Part shown: one piece after another, positions 46,413 through 57,129 of the stretch | How the letters are laid out: each line of letters starts with the position of its first letter | Numbering within the stretch: position 1 is the stretch's first letter | From: Topomyia yanbarensis | Taxonomy: Eukaryota > Arthropoda > Insecta > Diptera > Culicidae | Length of the DNA stretch: 64,000 nt | NCBI RefSeq assembly: GCF_030247195.1 | Contig: NC_080671.1 | Location: 297,333,586-297,397,585 of the forward strand | Reading direction: 5' to 3' | The notes under the pieces: model-generated | Seen by the model: only the letters and a program-made list of their open reading frames with translations | Told to the model about the DNA's origin: nothing | Databases searched by the model: none | Program-made: the position numbers and the translations under genes

Positions 46413-47658
46413 GACTCCCTTGAGGTACACCCGATGTGATGTCGAATGGGTCTGAAAGTACAGTTCCAAGTCGCACAGATGCACTGCGGTTTGTAAGGTA
46501 CGAGAAGATCCAATTGGTCAGCCAGTCCGGAAATCCGATTCGTCTCAACTTTTCAACAGCAAGCTGATGAGGAAGGCGATCGAAGGCTTTGGAGAAATCT
46601 ACATACACTGCATCAATTTGTTGTCGTTTCTCTAATTTATCAATCAGCGTTGACACATAGCTCATTAAGTTCGTCGTTGTTGAGCGCTTTCTAACAAACC
46701 CATGCTGATCTGAAGTGATGATGTGTTTTACTGCAGGGTAGAGAATATCTAACAGCATACTTTCAAAAACTTTTGGGAGGCAGCTCAGGATTGAAATTCC
46801 TCTGTAATTTATGACGTCATGGACGTTACCGGCTTTATGAATTGGTGTTATTAAAGCCTCCTTCCACTTGGCGGGAAAAATACTTTCACCGAGAGAGCGA
46901 TTGAAAAGCATGGATATCGGTATAGCTAACGATGAAGAGCATTCCTTGACGAAACATGGTTGTATTCCGTCCGATCCTGGTCCCTTTGAACCGTCAACAC
47001 CACGTAGATTGGTGTACACTTCGCGTTCGGTGAAAGATGTTACAGGCAAATTCAAGGAGAACGTCGGCAGACTACTCAGGTACGATTCAGACAAAGGTGG
47101 TGGGTTATTACTTAGCACACTTTGAAAGAAAGACGAGAATAGATTTGCTGACTCTGCAGGTGTCGTTGAGGTCCTGTCACGGTAGTTCACGTTTTCAGGA
47201 AAACCACGGGTGGATGTTTTGGTCCGCAAATAAGCCCAAAATTGCTTCGGCTCGTCCTTCATGTTACTCTCAAGTCGTGAAATGTATGATCGAAAGCAAG
47301 ATGCATTCAATGATTGAAATTGTCGCTCTAAATCTCGCACAAACGATTTATCATCTTCACCTCTTTTCCGAAAAAATCGTTTACGAGCCTTCCTTAACCG
47401 ATTTCGCAGATTGCGCAGCTCATCGTTCCACCAGGGGCGTTTATTTGTGCAACGGCGCTTTCGTCTTCTCAGAGGCACGTGTTGTTGAAAAATTAAGTCC
47501 AATTCGCGATAAAACCTGTCCACAGCCTCGTCGAGAGTACCCAGTGATAATATTTCAATCCAATTGATGTTTGAGATTCTCGCATTTAGCTCGTCATAAT
47601 CAGCGCTGTTGTTGTAGAATATTTGCTGGTTAGTCGCCAATTTAAAGCTGGGGCGCAA
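46413..47658 (-). pseudogene. Non-LTR reverse transcriptase, Jockey/CR1-type, 3'-truncated
   Basis: An open minus-strand frame from ATG 47658. It opens with the endonuclease-RT linker (RPWWNDELRNLRNRLRKARK), then RT blocks: GSKGPGSDGIQPCFVKECSS, FPAKWKEALITPIHKAGN, INYRGISILSCLPKVFESML, QHGFVRKRSTTTNLMSYVS, motif A AVYVDFSKAFDRLPHQLAV and motif B TSGVPQGS. It has no stop or frameshift across about 415 residues, so it is young. It is cut immediately after PQGS by the 276-bp repeat; another 58 unrelated codons are read before a stop near 46237. Motif C (the catalytic DD pair), thumb and endonuclease are absent, so it cannot be active. Clade is uncertain. Confidence 0.88.
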
Positions 47659-47708
47659 CGACTTGGATAGGGCGCAACAACCTGGATGGGACGCAACGAC
47701 ATTGATGG
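47651..47708. repeat. 19-bp tandem repeat, three copies
   Basis: GGGCGCAACGACTTGGATA, GGGCGCAACAACCTGGATG, GGACGCAACGACATTGATG: a short minisatellite at the 5' end of the RT frame. Confidence 0.75.
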
Positions 47709-49085
47709 GGTACGAAAACTATAACGCCACTATGCGTAAAGTGGACCGGAAAATGAGCGGCGTGAATGCAAACATAACGAAAAGTACTAAATTGGTGCTT
47801 TTTGCTATGAAGGGTGCATTCCACATAAAAATTAATATCCGATTTCTTCGAAAAAAATTTCTCACACCCTTTAACAAAAAAGTGTGTCAATTGTTATTTG
47901 TTAAGCTTATTATTCAATAAATTGTACATATACCATAAAAACCATAATGATAACTCGTAAACTTTACAATATATGGAAAGAAATTAAAATTAAAGTTGGA
48001 TTTTTTATTGAACTTAAGAGTTCGGAAATTAGTATAAACAAATTGAATATTTTTATATCTCGATCCATTTTTTACTTTCTAAATATTTAGAATCATGTTG
48101 GAAAGATGGTGTAAAAGATTCATATGGGAGCCTGAATACTTCATGAGATATTTCAATAATACCAATAAAGCAAGGCTACTTTATAGTAGACACCCTGTGA
48201 TAGAAACTTACAAAATGGTTTGTAAATCTGATGTGAATTTTGTTTGGTGATGGCAATGCCCTGTTTTTAAACATACGCCCTAAACGAACCCCCTGGAACT
48301 GTTACTGTTGAGGTATTGGTGGCGAAAAAGTGAGCTAAGTTCGTGATTTTTTTAAAGTGCTTAATGCAAATTAAGCACTTTAAAAAAATCAAAGTTCCCG
48401 AGAGATCCGGTAGCGCGGTTATCGTGCATTCTGTTCTTTGTGCACAATAATGCGGAAATGCCTCTTTTCGAAATCAACTGGCTGTGTAGCGAAAGTATGA
48501 AAATATTTGGAACTTCATGTAAAAATTGTCTTTGTTCCAGTACCGAGTAAATTGGAAGTACTGAGCAAACAGGGAGAAAGTTATCCCGGAAGTCGCTTCT
48601 TGTTCTTCCTTTGGTACTATCGATACAGTTGAATTTTACAGTTTTCAACTGAATCGATCAGCGGTGTAAATAGGAGCGTGTATTTTCTACTGCTGTTTTC
48701 TCCGAAACGATCACATGTGGTACTGGAACAAACCTATACATTGCTCCAAAACAAAAATTAAACCTTGCAGAAAAGTAGTTTTAGAATATTTAAAATAAAT
48801 CCGAACAGAGAAGATTATTCTTGTGACAGAGGTTGCTTGACTCAGAAAGCAACTTACAAAAATGAAGAGGCATGAAGATATTTTTCGTAATGTCCAACAA
48901 CGAATATATATTATTTTGTTTTGCTGTATTCCGATGGAAAAAACGTTATGATCGTTTAAATGCGGATATAAAGACTAAATCTTTGATTTTTCCAGAAGCA
49001 TGAAATTGGTACATAATATAGAATATTTTAATCAGAACAAATATACGACCGTAACAAAACCAATATTTTGGAAACATTGGTCGAG
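47709..49085. other. No gene recognised; contains a perfect hairpin
   Basis: Anonymous AT-rich DNA. At 48345-48390 lies a perfect 21-bp hairpin with a 4-bp loop. The minus frame at 48361-48648 has no family features. From about 49085 down-frame RT remnants of the Juan-like element begin. Confidence 0.5.
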
Positions 49086-49089
49086 TGGG

Positions 49090-50780
49090 GGTATGTCGTT
49101 TTCAACAGGGATTAGTAAAATATAAGAAGAAGCCAGCTGGCGGATCCTATCCTAGATAGATACCACAACGGCATCTGCAAGCTGCCCTAGCGTGACGGAA
49201 TTGACAAGACATTTGTCAATGTCATTCACTTAAAAATTGTAGAGAAGGGGGCTTAGACATGAGCCCTGGGGAAGGTCCACGTAGCTAATTCGTGATGTCG
49301 ACAAATAACTTTGCGAAAAATACATGTTTTTCAGACAACAAGCCCCCTGAGTCAGTAAGAAAACTGATGTCATCTGCTCTTTGCTAGCATATGCCATTTG
49401 AATTCCTGTTAAGAGCAACAATCGTTCGTCTCTTTGCCTTTACGAAAGCCAAATTGTATATCTGACGGCCCAATTGTCGAGACAGAACAGGACCATTTTC
49501 TCGATTAACTTCCGAATAGAAGAGAGCATTTCAATCCGTCCATACAAGTTGTGATCGGAGGCTGTTCTTCTTGTTTTTTTTTTGATGGCGTGGACCTTCA
49601 CTTGCCTCCAGCCATGAGGGACAAGGTTACTCTTAAGAAACATACTAAATTAATTCAACAAACGTCTCTTGGCAGATTCTTTAACAAGTAAAATTTCATT
49701 ATGTCTGGTCCTGGGGCTTTATTGTTACATTATCGTCCGCGGGGGGAAGCGGCGCGGTAGATCTTCTGTGCCGGGGCGGAATCCGTACAAACCTTCTTGG
49801 CGAAATCGAATGTCCAACTCTCTCGTTAGTACTGTTTTAGGTTCGGTTTCTCTCATTAATCAGTCAACGAACCAGCGACAGTAAGCGTTTGTTGGCTTTC
49901 ATAACAATTTTCATTGGCTCAGGTAACCCGCCATTCCGGTTGATCTTGTACGCCGGTGACTTTTTCGCGTACACGTTTCAACACTTTTTGTCCCACCACG
50001 GGTTGGGAGACCTTCCACGAGAGTTCGCGTTTGATACACGTTTTCTGAGCTTGAATAGCGGTGTCGAGAATAAAGCCACCTAAGAAGCCGTACTCTTCCT
50101 CCGGAGGAAGGTCTTGCATGGACTCGAGTTTACCGGATGCAGGATGCTTAGCTCTTCCAATCACTATTTCGTTTGAGGTCAGACGAAATATTGATTGTAC
50201 TCGTTGGCCTTAAGCCGTTAGCAATAGTGATTAAAATTGACAGAGGATCGCTGCCGTGTCGATCAGGAATTACCTTCCACATGCAATCTAACCGAGTCAA
50301 GCAGAGGTACAAGTCTAAGGAGCTTGGGCGTGCTGGTAGAGCAGGGATCCGTGTCATTTCACCGGTGTTCAAAATTGTCAATGGAGTTATCACAAAGTTT
50401 TTGGAGTGAGGTAGATTTCGATTATCATTATCATGAAAGCAATCCCATGCTATGCCGTGGGAGTTAAAATCAACTAAAACTAAGTTCAGTGCGGGAAAGA
50501 GTTCTGCAATGTCGCAAGATCTTCAATGCCTGGTGTCGAGGGAAGGTTAATTCTATTGAAAGAATAGCACGTTTTGACCCCCAAAAGTACTCTTCCGTAA
50601 GAGTGTTCTCGATCCAAGCAAATAAAAATTAAAATCTATTTCTGAAGTACGTCATGTTTCGCATAATAAATTTTAAAAGGATCGAGTTTCGGGATAATGT
50701 TTTTTTAATGCTACTGTTAAACAGTGATCAAATCCGTGACCTCGTTCGAATTAGCTATCGAAGGATATAATCGCTGAAAG
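49090..50780 (-). pseudogene. Juan-like ORF2 (endonuclease-RT), heavily decayed
   Basis: Minus-strand fragments in correct order. Endonuclease end: LTILNTGEMTRIPALPARPS and SLDLYLCLTRLDC...WKVIPDRHGSD (about 50180-50390). Linker: FLGGFILDTAIQAQKTCIKR, ELSWKVSQP (about 49990-50090). RT: LVPHGWRQVKVHAIKK, EMLSSIRKLIEKMVLFCLDN (about 49480-49620), YVDLPQGSCLSPLLYNF (about 49230-49280) and VNDIDKCLVNSVTLGQLADA, where the catalytic ADD has become ADA. Several stops and frameshifts. These domains drive target-primed retroposition; this copy is dead. Confidence 0.8.
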
Positions 50781-50786
50781 GAGGGG

Positions 50787-51530
50787 CTATTTTGCAGTCA
50801 ACTGCATTAAGAATGTTTTTATTGCAGTGAGAAAGCTTACCAGGATGCTTTTAAGAGGGTCAGAAATGTTTTGTAAAAATTCGGTCCACAGTGCTGGGAA
50901 CTTCTTTTCTGAGCTCAGGTTTCGGAGACCAGGAGCTGTTTGCTTCGGTTTTGCACCAGTAAGTACTGTTATTTTGGAGGACATTGAAGAGACACCTTCT
51001 GAACATTACAACGAATCTTAGGAGAGGAAAAGTTCCTCCTTTTTCTATTGCTTCTAGACGCAGCAGAAGATGTTCCCTCCTGGTGTTCATCAGAGTCACC
51101 ATCGTCAGTAGACAAGCCAGTATAGATTTTTGTAGAGACTTGTGGCTTAGCTATTTAAAGCAGCATTTCTGCGAAAGATACCTAAGAGGGTCCCTGAAGG
51201 GAACTCTTCAGTTTCTCTCCGCATTGTATCATCATGTCGGGAGATTATGTTGATTTCCCCCACTGTAAAGATACTTTTCGACACCCCTCCCCCAGGAGTC
51301 ATCCACATGATTCTCATCGCATTTCCCACAACGAACCTTATTGCTACAATGGGAGGCTGTGTGTCCTGATTGTTTATAATTTTTGCATTTCATTACCTTT
51401 GGCACAAAAAGGCGAACAGGTAGACGATCATTGTCAAAGAGGAGGTAGGTAGAGCAAAACCGACGAAGGTCACCCGATAAGAGTCTAAGTTGACGTATTA
51501 CGTATTCCTGTCAGCTGCCACTGGTGTTGA
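50787..51530 (-). pseudogene. Juan-like ORF1, zinc-knuckle and C-terminal part
   Basis: Minus strand reads RLFVPKVMKCKNYKQSGHTA, SHCSNKVRCGKCDENHVDD (zinc knuckles, one Cys replaced by Tyr), the basic linker SRSNRKRRNFSSPKIR, and the C-terminus SDPLKSILVSFLTAIKTFLM followed by QLTAK. This is the Jockey-clade ORF1 layout. Unlike 3985-6430, no element B is inserted between knuckles and linker, so it provides the uninterrupted reference. Frames shift near 51180 and 51080. Confidence 0.75.
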
Positions 51531-51539
51531 ATGCAAACA

Positions 51540-52800
51540 TCCTGTATCTACCCTGACTGAAGCATGGGGTCTTTAACCCTTGATAAGGCCGAGAGTTTGG
51601 GGCTAATAATGAATGTTATATTAATGGAAACACGGTTCTTTCACTTAGTTTAGAATCTACATTTATTTCGTAATAAAAACTGTTTCGAAAAAGGTGGCGA
51701 TATAGTTGCCACCGCCCGGTAAACACATTTTATGAAACTCTATTTCTTAAGGATAGTATAGGAAGAAATCCAAACGAAAGCTTAAGCTAGCTACCGTTAT
51801 GCCCGTTTTTATGTAACCATTTTTGTTATTGCTAGATTCACTGTTTTTACCTCCATCTCTGTTCAGGCCAGTGCTCAGGATATTTTTAAGGGGGTTGGTT
51901 TTATTCGTTTCTTACAAAAGAAGGGTATAGCAACCCTCAAACTTTGAAGATCTTTTCTCAGGTCTGGAGGCCCTATTCTTTTGTATCAATCGACTCAGCT
52001 CAACAAATTGGGACAATGTCTGTTATCGAGAAGGAATCTTGAACAGACAGTGCTGCCTGTGGCTCGTGGCAGTGCGGATTACTGCAGTGATTTGTAGTAA
52101 GCTTACCGACTAAACCTAAACCTCTTGTTCCTTCCAGCCTTCAACTTACGCAGTCACCGTTAGGTATTACCTCAGTAGGGATTGTGTGTTTACTCTTTTT
52201 ATATTGTGTTAATTGTTCGTAGATTTTCCATTGCTGTTGTTTTTTGCTTGCTGTCCAACTTTCGCGCTATATCTAACTTGCTGATGTCTACTGTAAATAT
52301 CGTCACCTGCCGAGACGCAAAACGATCCAGAGGTGCTGACCTTAATGACCGACATGTCTTTACAACTACCTTTCTTGGCGCTAGTCGTTTCGTATTATCC
52401 TATTTAGCTGGTGCTGAGCGGGGTACTCTCACAGGAATAGGAATTTTTGCTTACCGATTCCCGTTTTCGTAAACCATTTAGCTCTCAGGCACTAGGACAG
52501 ACCACAGGCGGTGGTATTTTTTTTGGATGATCTTATCCCGATTTCTCTGACTTCGTGTTGTTTGTTTGTTGTTTTTCATCCATAGCTGATGTTGCAAGCT
52601 CAAAAAGAAGGGAAACATTTCAAAAGTAATTCAAAGCCTTCATTGGAATGGGTTTGAGACAACTATATTGCCACCTATTTAGATTCATTTTATTTTGATC
52701 TTTGTATTTTTTGCAACTCAAAAACCGCGTTTTCGGATAAAAAATACTTGTTTTTACAAATTTTGATCACCAACTTAGGTGTAGAGTATTTTATTCAAAA
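51540..52800. mobile_element. 1.26-kb block inserted in Juan-like ORF1
   Basis: It separates the N-terminal (52806-53150) and zinc-knuckle (to 51530) parts of ORF1. It contains a repeat A copy, a short piece of repeat G (51940-52025: ATCAATCGACTCAGCTCAAC) and the near-palindrome GGTGGCGATATAGTTGCCAC (51693-51712); related GTGACAATATAGTTGCCACT lies just outside the other edge at 52839. Confidence 0.5.
52036..52655. repeat. Interspersed repeat A, copy 2
   Basis: Counterpart of 3188-4004; about 65-75% similar by eye, with indels. No coding evidence in its own right. Confidence 0.6.
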
Positions 52801-52805
52801 TCGAG

Positions 52806-53150
52806 TTAATTGTATTGTCCATGCAGGAAAAGAAAAGGTGACAATATAGTTGCCACTGTCTTATAAAGGGGTAAAACAGCTAACATGAGGACGACCGCGT
52901 CACATTCAACCCGATTAGAAGGTACATATACACTATATTCCTTTGCAAAAGGCCTGTAGCCAGCAATATAATTTGCGTGCTTCAAATTATTTTCCTCCAC
53001 CAGAAGCTTATCAGGGCTAATTATTGATGTTTCTATCACCGCCGAATATTGCTTCATCAGAACTCGAAAAATCTGCAATAGATCCAAACATTTCTTGTCT
53101 TCGGTCCGGAAAAAATTTACAAATGGCCCGGTTGCGGAGGGTGGGTTCAT
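52806..53150 (-). pseudogene. Juan-like ORF1 N-terminal part (RRM-like region)
   Basis: The minus-strand frame has ATGs from 53150 and reads QIFRVLMKQYSAVIETSIIS, PDKLLVEENNLKHANYIAG and EYSVYVPSNRVECDAVV. This resembles the RNA-recognition part of Jockey-clade ORF1 upstream of the zinc knuckles. After DAVV the register is lost. The 1.26-kb block follows. Confidence 0.5.
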
Positions 53151-53274
53151 TTTTAGTCGGGAGGTGATTTTATTGCGACATCCATCTCACCTTGAGGCAA
53201 ACCATTATCAACGAAAGCCGTTTTTGCACGGGTTGTATTATAGTCATGAATGAGGAATATACAGTCGTGATTCA

Positions 53275-53460
53275 CTGGTTGGCCCACAGCCTATGTCCAA
53301 CTAACGAATTTGATTCGCTAGTTGGACCAACTGACAAATGTCAAAAACTCTCCAAAGAAGACGTTAGTAGTGTAAAAGATTAATAAATAGATTGTCAAAG
53401 CAAATTTGACATGAGATTTTGGCGTTCAGATGTTTTTCAGTTGGACAAAGGTCCAACGGC
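53275..53460. mobile_element. Diverged relative of the TACAGCGCA MITE, without the SINE
   Basis: It shares CCAACTAACGAATTTG, CGCTAGTTGG, GACAAATGTCAAAAACT and TTGTCAAAGCAAATTTGACA with 44150-44598. Here TCAAAGCAAATTTGACAT is continuous: it is the unfilled counterpart of the SINE target. Confidence 0.7.
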
Positions 53461-55150
53461 ACGGCACGAAATATTATCTGTCATTCTGCCCGAGACTTGC
53501 GCGCTATTCATTCAACTTTCAGCCACAATATCTTATGAAGGTTGCAATGATGTTCGGAAGGATTATTTGAAAACATCCATACCATGAAAAAATCATATAG
53601 GATGAAATACTCTTGCTTATAACACTAAACTTTTGCACTCTCTTCCTTTTACTACATGATGAAGCTACAATATGCACATATTTGTATCACATATACTTAT
53701 CTATACATCACACTTACTTTCACTTTGAACACACGTACATATTACATTTTCAATGATAAAGTGCAGCGAAAATTATTTTTTATTAAATTTTTTTTGAGGG
53801 CCTCACAAAAATAGGTCTTGCCAAGAACCTTCCAAACAAGTATTCTAAACAAAAAATATAATTTTATTGGTTTTGTGACAACTCAGAAAAGGTATCTAAA
53901 GCTTTTGGTATCGGTTTTAATCATACTTCTCCTACAGGTTAAACCATTTAAAATTTTATTAGCCAGAAAATTACTATGAGATGTTGTTCCTCTGTCATAA
54001 TATTAATTTTATAATGAGAGGTTGGTTAACTTGTTTGCAATACCAGCCAGGGTATTCAGATAAATTCAATTTTCTTGAACGATATAGACACTGTGAATAT
54101 ACAGAATAACTTTTGAACCAGAAGTCGTAGCCTATTACTTTTCTTGGAAAAGTTGTACACTGTACTAGTATCTGCCGGAGTTAGCATTGTACATTTTTTA
54201 GAACACATAGGAAACTGTCTACACAAATTTAAATATGAAAATTTGTGCCACCCTAGTAGTCATATGTTTGTTAAACATGTATGTGAAAATAGTTAAAACT
54301 GACGAAGCTACGGCATTTATCTTGAAATGTATCCAGTGAAAATGTAATCGTGCACAGAGCATTCGCACGATTGATTTGTTTAGAAATATTTCCTAAATTA
54401 TGAACGAAGGGTTTTGCATACAAAGATGAATAACTTTTAGAAGCATAAAACATTATTTTCATCCTAATTATTAGCGAATTTCCCCAAAATTCCACGCGGC
54501 CTTTCCCGATTGAAAGGAACGGCCGCGCTCCATGATACGCCGCGCTTAGCCCATCTGTCATAATATTGCGATTTTGCATAACGAAGGGCTAAATAAATGT
54601 GAACCAACAGGTCTGTGCCACAAAAGAAAAAGGGCTAAAGGATAACACATATTGTTCCAGAAATATGTTCCACATATTGTTCCAACGTTTTGTGCAGGTT
54701 GATTATACCAGGTGCAAGTGGTGCCAAATTCACAACGTTCATTCTGAATTGAAAAGTCCTTTTAGATTACAGAATTGATAAAATTGGTTAAATGAGATAA
54801 ACTAATCAATCAAATTCTGTTTTAAAAATTGTACTTGTGTTTAAAACAAAATGGGATGCTTATTATTTCCGCTACATACTAAATTTCAAGCGCAAATAGC
54901 AAATACAATTGCTAGTTACACCAAAAGCTTACTGGCAACCTTACAGCGGCATTTAAGAAGCAGTTGGTGCGGCGTGTACGTTTCAGTGAATCTCTCAATA
55001 AAAATTCCAACGTATAGGACGATCTTGTTAATAATTATTGGAGTATACCAAATATCAAACGTAGTTAATTTAATCGTGCGTGCAAACGCGAAAAAGACGG
55101 GAGCGGACTTGGTGGGCACAATGTCAGAACCACCACAACGAATTCTCTAG
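53461..55150. other. No gene recognised
   Basis: Anonymous DNA. The plus frame at 54851-55150 (99 codons, with a hydrophobic stretch TILLIIIGVYQIS) has no family match; the minus frame at 54271-54579 likewise. A GC-rich hairpin (CGCGGCCTTTC / GAAAGGAACGGCCGCG) lies at about 54495-54525. Confidence 0.45.
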
Positions 55151-55154
55151 ACTA

Positions 55155-55434
55155 TAAATGGTATTGGTTTTAAATTTCAAAGCAAAAACGTGATTGGAAC
55201 ACTTCAGCGAACCACCTGTTTTTTTCTTTTTTCCAATGCGGGGGGGAAGGGCATGTCATGTTTGTTCTTAAACAACTTTTTTCTTCGCTCCAAAGAGCGT
55301 TGCAGTAGTTCTGTGTAAAAGTTTGAGCTTAGAGATGGAAAGAGGCATGAGTTTCGGGCTTCCGAGTTTTGTTTTTTTTTCATGAGCTGTATAAGTATAG
55401 TCAAACATGAAATTTCAGAAACAACTAACATACC
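55155..55434 (-). repeat. Interspersed repeat V, copy 1 (unfilled)
   Basis: Reverse complement of 60668-61207 without the 244-bp insertion. Landmarks: ACGTGATTGGAACACTTCAG, GCGTTGCAGTAGTTCTGTGT and TTCAGAAACAACTAACATA. The unfilled site is TTCTTAAACAAC at about 55265. Confidence 0.85.
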
Positions 55435-55469
55435 GCGTATGCCACTTTGCCATCACGCTGTTATGTATC

Positions 55470-55545
55470 GCGTTAGCTCAGTTAGTAAAGGGGTGTCTTC
55501 GGTGAGACAATGATTGTCGGTTCAAGTCTCTTGGGTAAATTATTT
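55470..55545 (+). repeat. tRNA-like sequence, probably a SINE head
   Basis: TTAGCTCAGTTAGTAAAG (A-box-like, from 55473) and GGTTCAAGTCTC (B box, from 55519) are 45 bp apart, the normal tRNA spacing. The acceptor and anticodon stems do not pair well, so a functional tRNA is unlikely. No A-rich tail or target duplication found. Confidence 0.45.
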
Positions 55546-56912
55546 TAACCGAATTTCTTTTTATGGCAGTATGGTCACCAACACATACGTAAGAGTAATT
55601 TGCCTGCGGCTTTAAGCCATATCGAACTGTTATGAGAAATAAGTTCTTGGTCAAGCTAGTTCCTTCCCCTCTGCAATCAAGCCAGCCAACCAGCCAGCTG
55701 TGCTACTAACGGTAGGGGAGACCGGGGCTAGTTGGCGGTGTTTTCAGTTTTCATTTTTTACTGCTTTGACTTTGGTAGATCTTGCAAAATAGAACACGTT
55801 GCATGAAATAGTAGACTGTTGGCAACATCTCTGAATTTTATTAAAATGTTTGATACGTTGTCTTCATTTCTAGAGACAAAAAAAAATTAAAGGGTTGTGT
55901 ACAGGACACGACCACGGTGACATTAAAAATGTAGCTTTTTTCAAGAGCGTGCAAATGTATTTTATCTATCACACATATCGACTCAAGTTCTTGCTCACTC
56001 GCCTGTTTTTTTATGTTACAATTTGCTATATACCCTCCCCATTAAAACATAATTTATTGAAGGTCTTTTAACGGTGATCTATTAATTAATCAAGTATCTC
56101 ACTAGGTGATTGGCATTATATGGCTAATCCATCTAGTAAAAATAGGCTGGTCTGTCCAGAAAATATATTTAAAAGAAAAGTTCCATATTTAGAACCGTGA
56201 CGAGGAAGCCCACGCCCAGCAACGGAAATATACAGATTCTTCATGAAATATGAAATTTCATTTTCCATTTAAATTTTCAATAATGTATTAATGAACTTAA
56301 GTAAACAATCTTAAGGTTAAGTATTTCTTGATCGATTAGTGGTGAAAAAAAAAAGAAATTATTTGATAAATTACATTGTTATGCAACGTTCGCACTACCA
56401 GTTAAAACGGGTTTTATGCTATCTTGGTGACATTTTCTCTTGTTGCTAATTATTAAAACGTGTTATAACTCTGTAGTGTAAACATTGTATTATTAAACCA
56501 ATTCTGCAGCGTTTTATGTTATATAGGTGTTTTATGTGGTAATAGGACTGACATAATTATATCTTCAGTACAGCGGTTTGTTGCATAATTTCAAACAGAT
56601 ATATTTTAAAATTTAAATTAGTATACCTAACCGTTCAATTTGTTGTATACTTTAAAACGCAATTAGAACTGTGTTTTAACTACATAGGGCAGGACAGATA
56701 CTCTGACTGGATAAACTGGGAAAACAATTTTAAGTCCAGTAACGATTAAGACATGGCTTGAATTTGAATCGAAAAAGAACACTCGCCTAAACTGCTGCTG
56801 GGACGGTAAGTTCTGTTTTGAAATTTTCCGTTGTATACAGTACGAAACAAAAGTGTTTGAAATTAGAAAACAAAAAGTTCTGCTGGGAATGTGATTGTTT
56901 CTGATGCAATTA

Positions 56913-57046
56913 CACTCAGGTTTTTTTACGCAGGGGATACAGGCCGTGCAAATGAAAACCGCCTAAATTTAAAAAAAAACGCGTAAATGAAAATCGCGGA
57001 AATTTCAAAATTCGCGTAAAAAATACCGCGTAATAAAACCTGAGTG
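56913..57046. mobile_element. MITE with CACTCAGG ends, copy 2
   Basis: Same insertion as 5159-5274 with 18 bp more inside; TA on both sides (56911-56912, 57047-57048). Confidence 0.75.
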
Positions 57047-57129
57047 TACTCCCCTATATAAAATACTACGCTGCTGAACAGTGCAATAACTACAGAAGCA
57101 CGTTGTCAGATGCCTTACTGATAAAAAAC

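Noticed and set aside
46868..47567. Plus-strand frames of 85 and 176 codons
   Set aside because: They are antisense shadows of the RT on the minus strand.
54851..55150. 99-codon frame with a hydrophobic segment as a small membrane protein
   Set aside because: No recognisable family, and its end overlaps interspersed repeat V.
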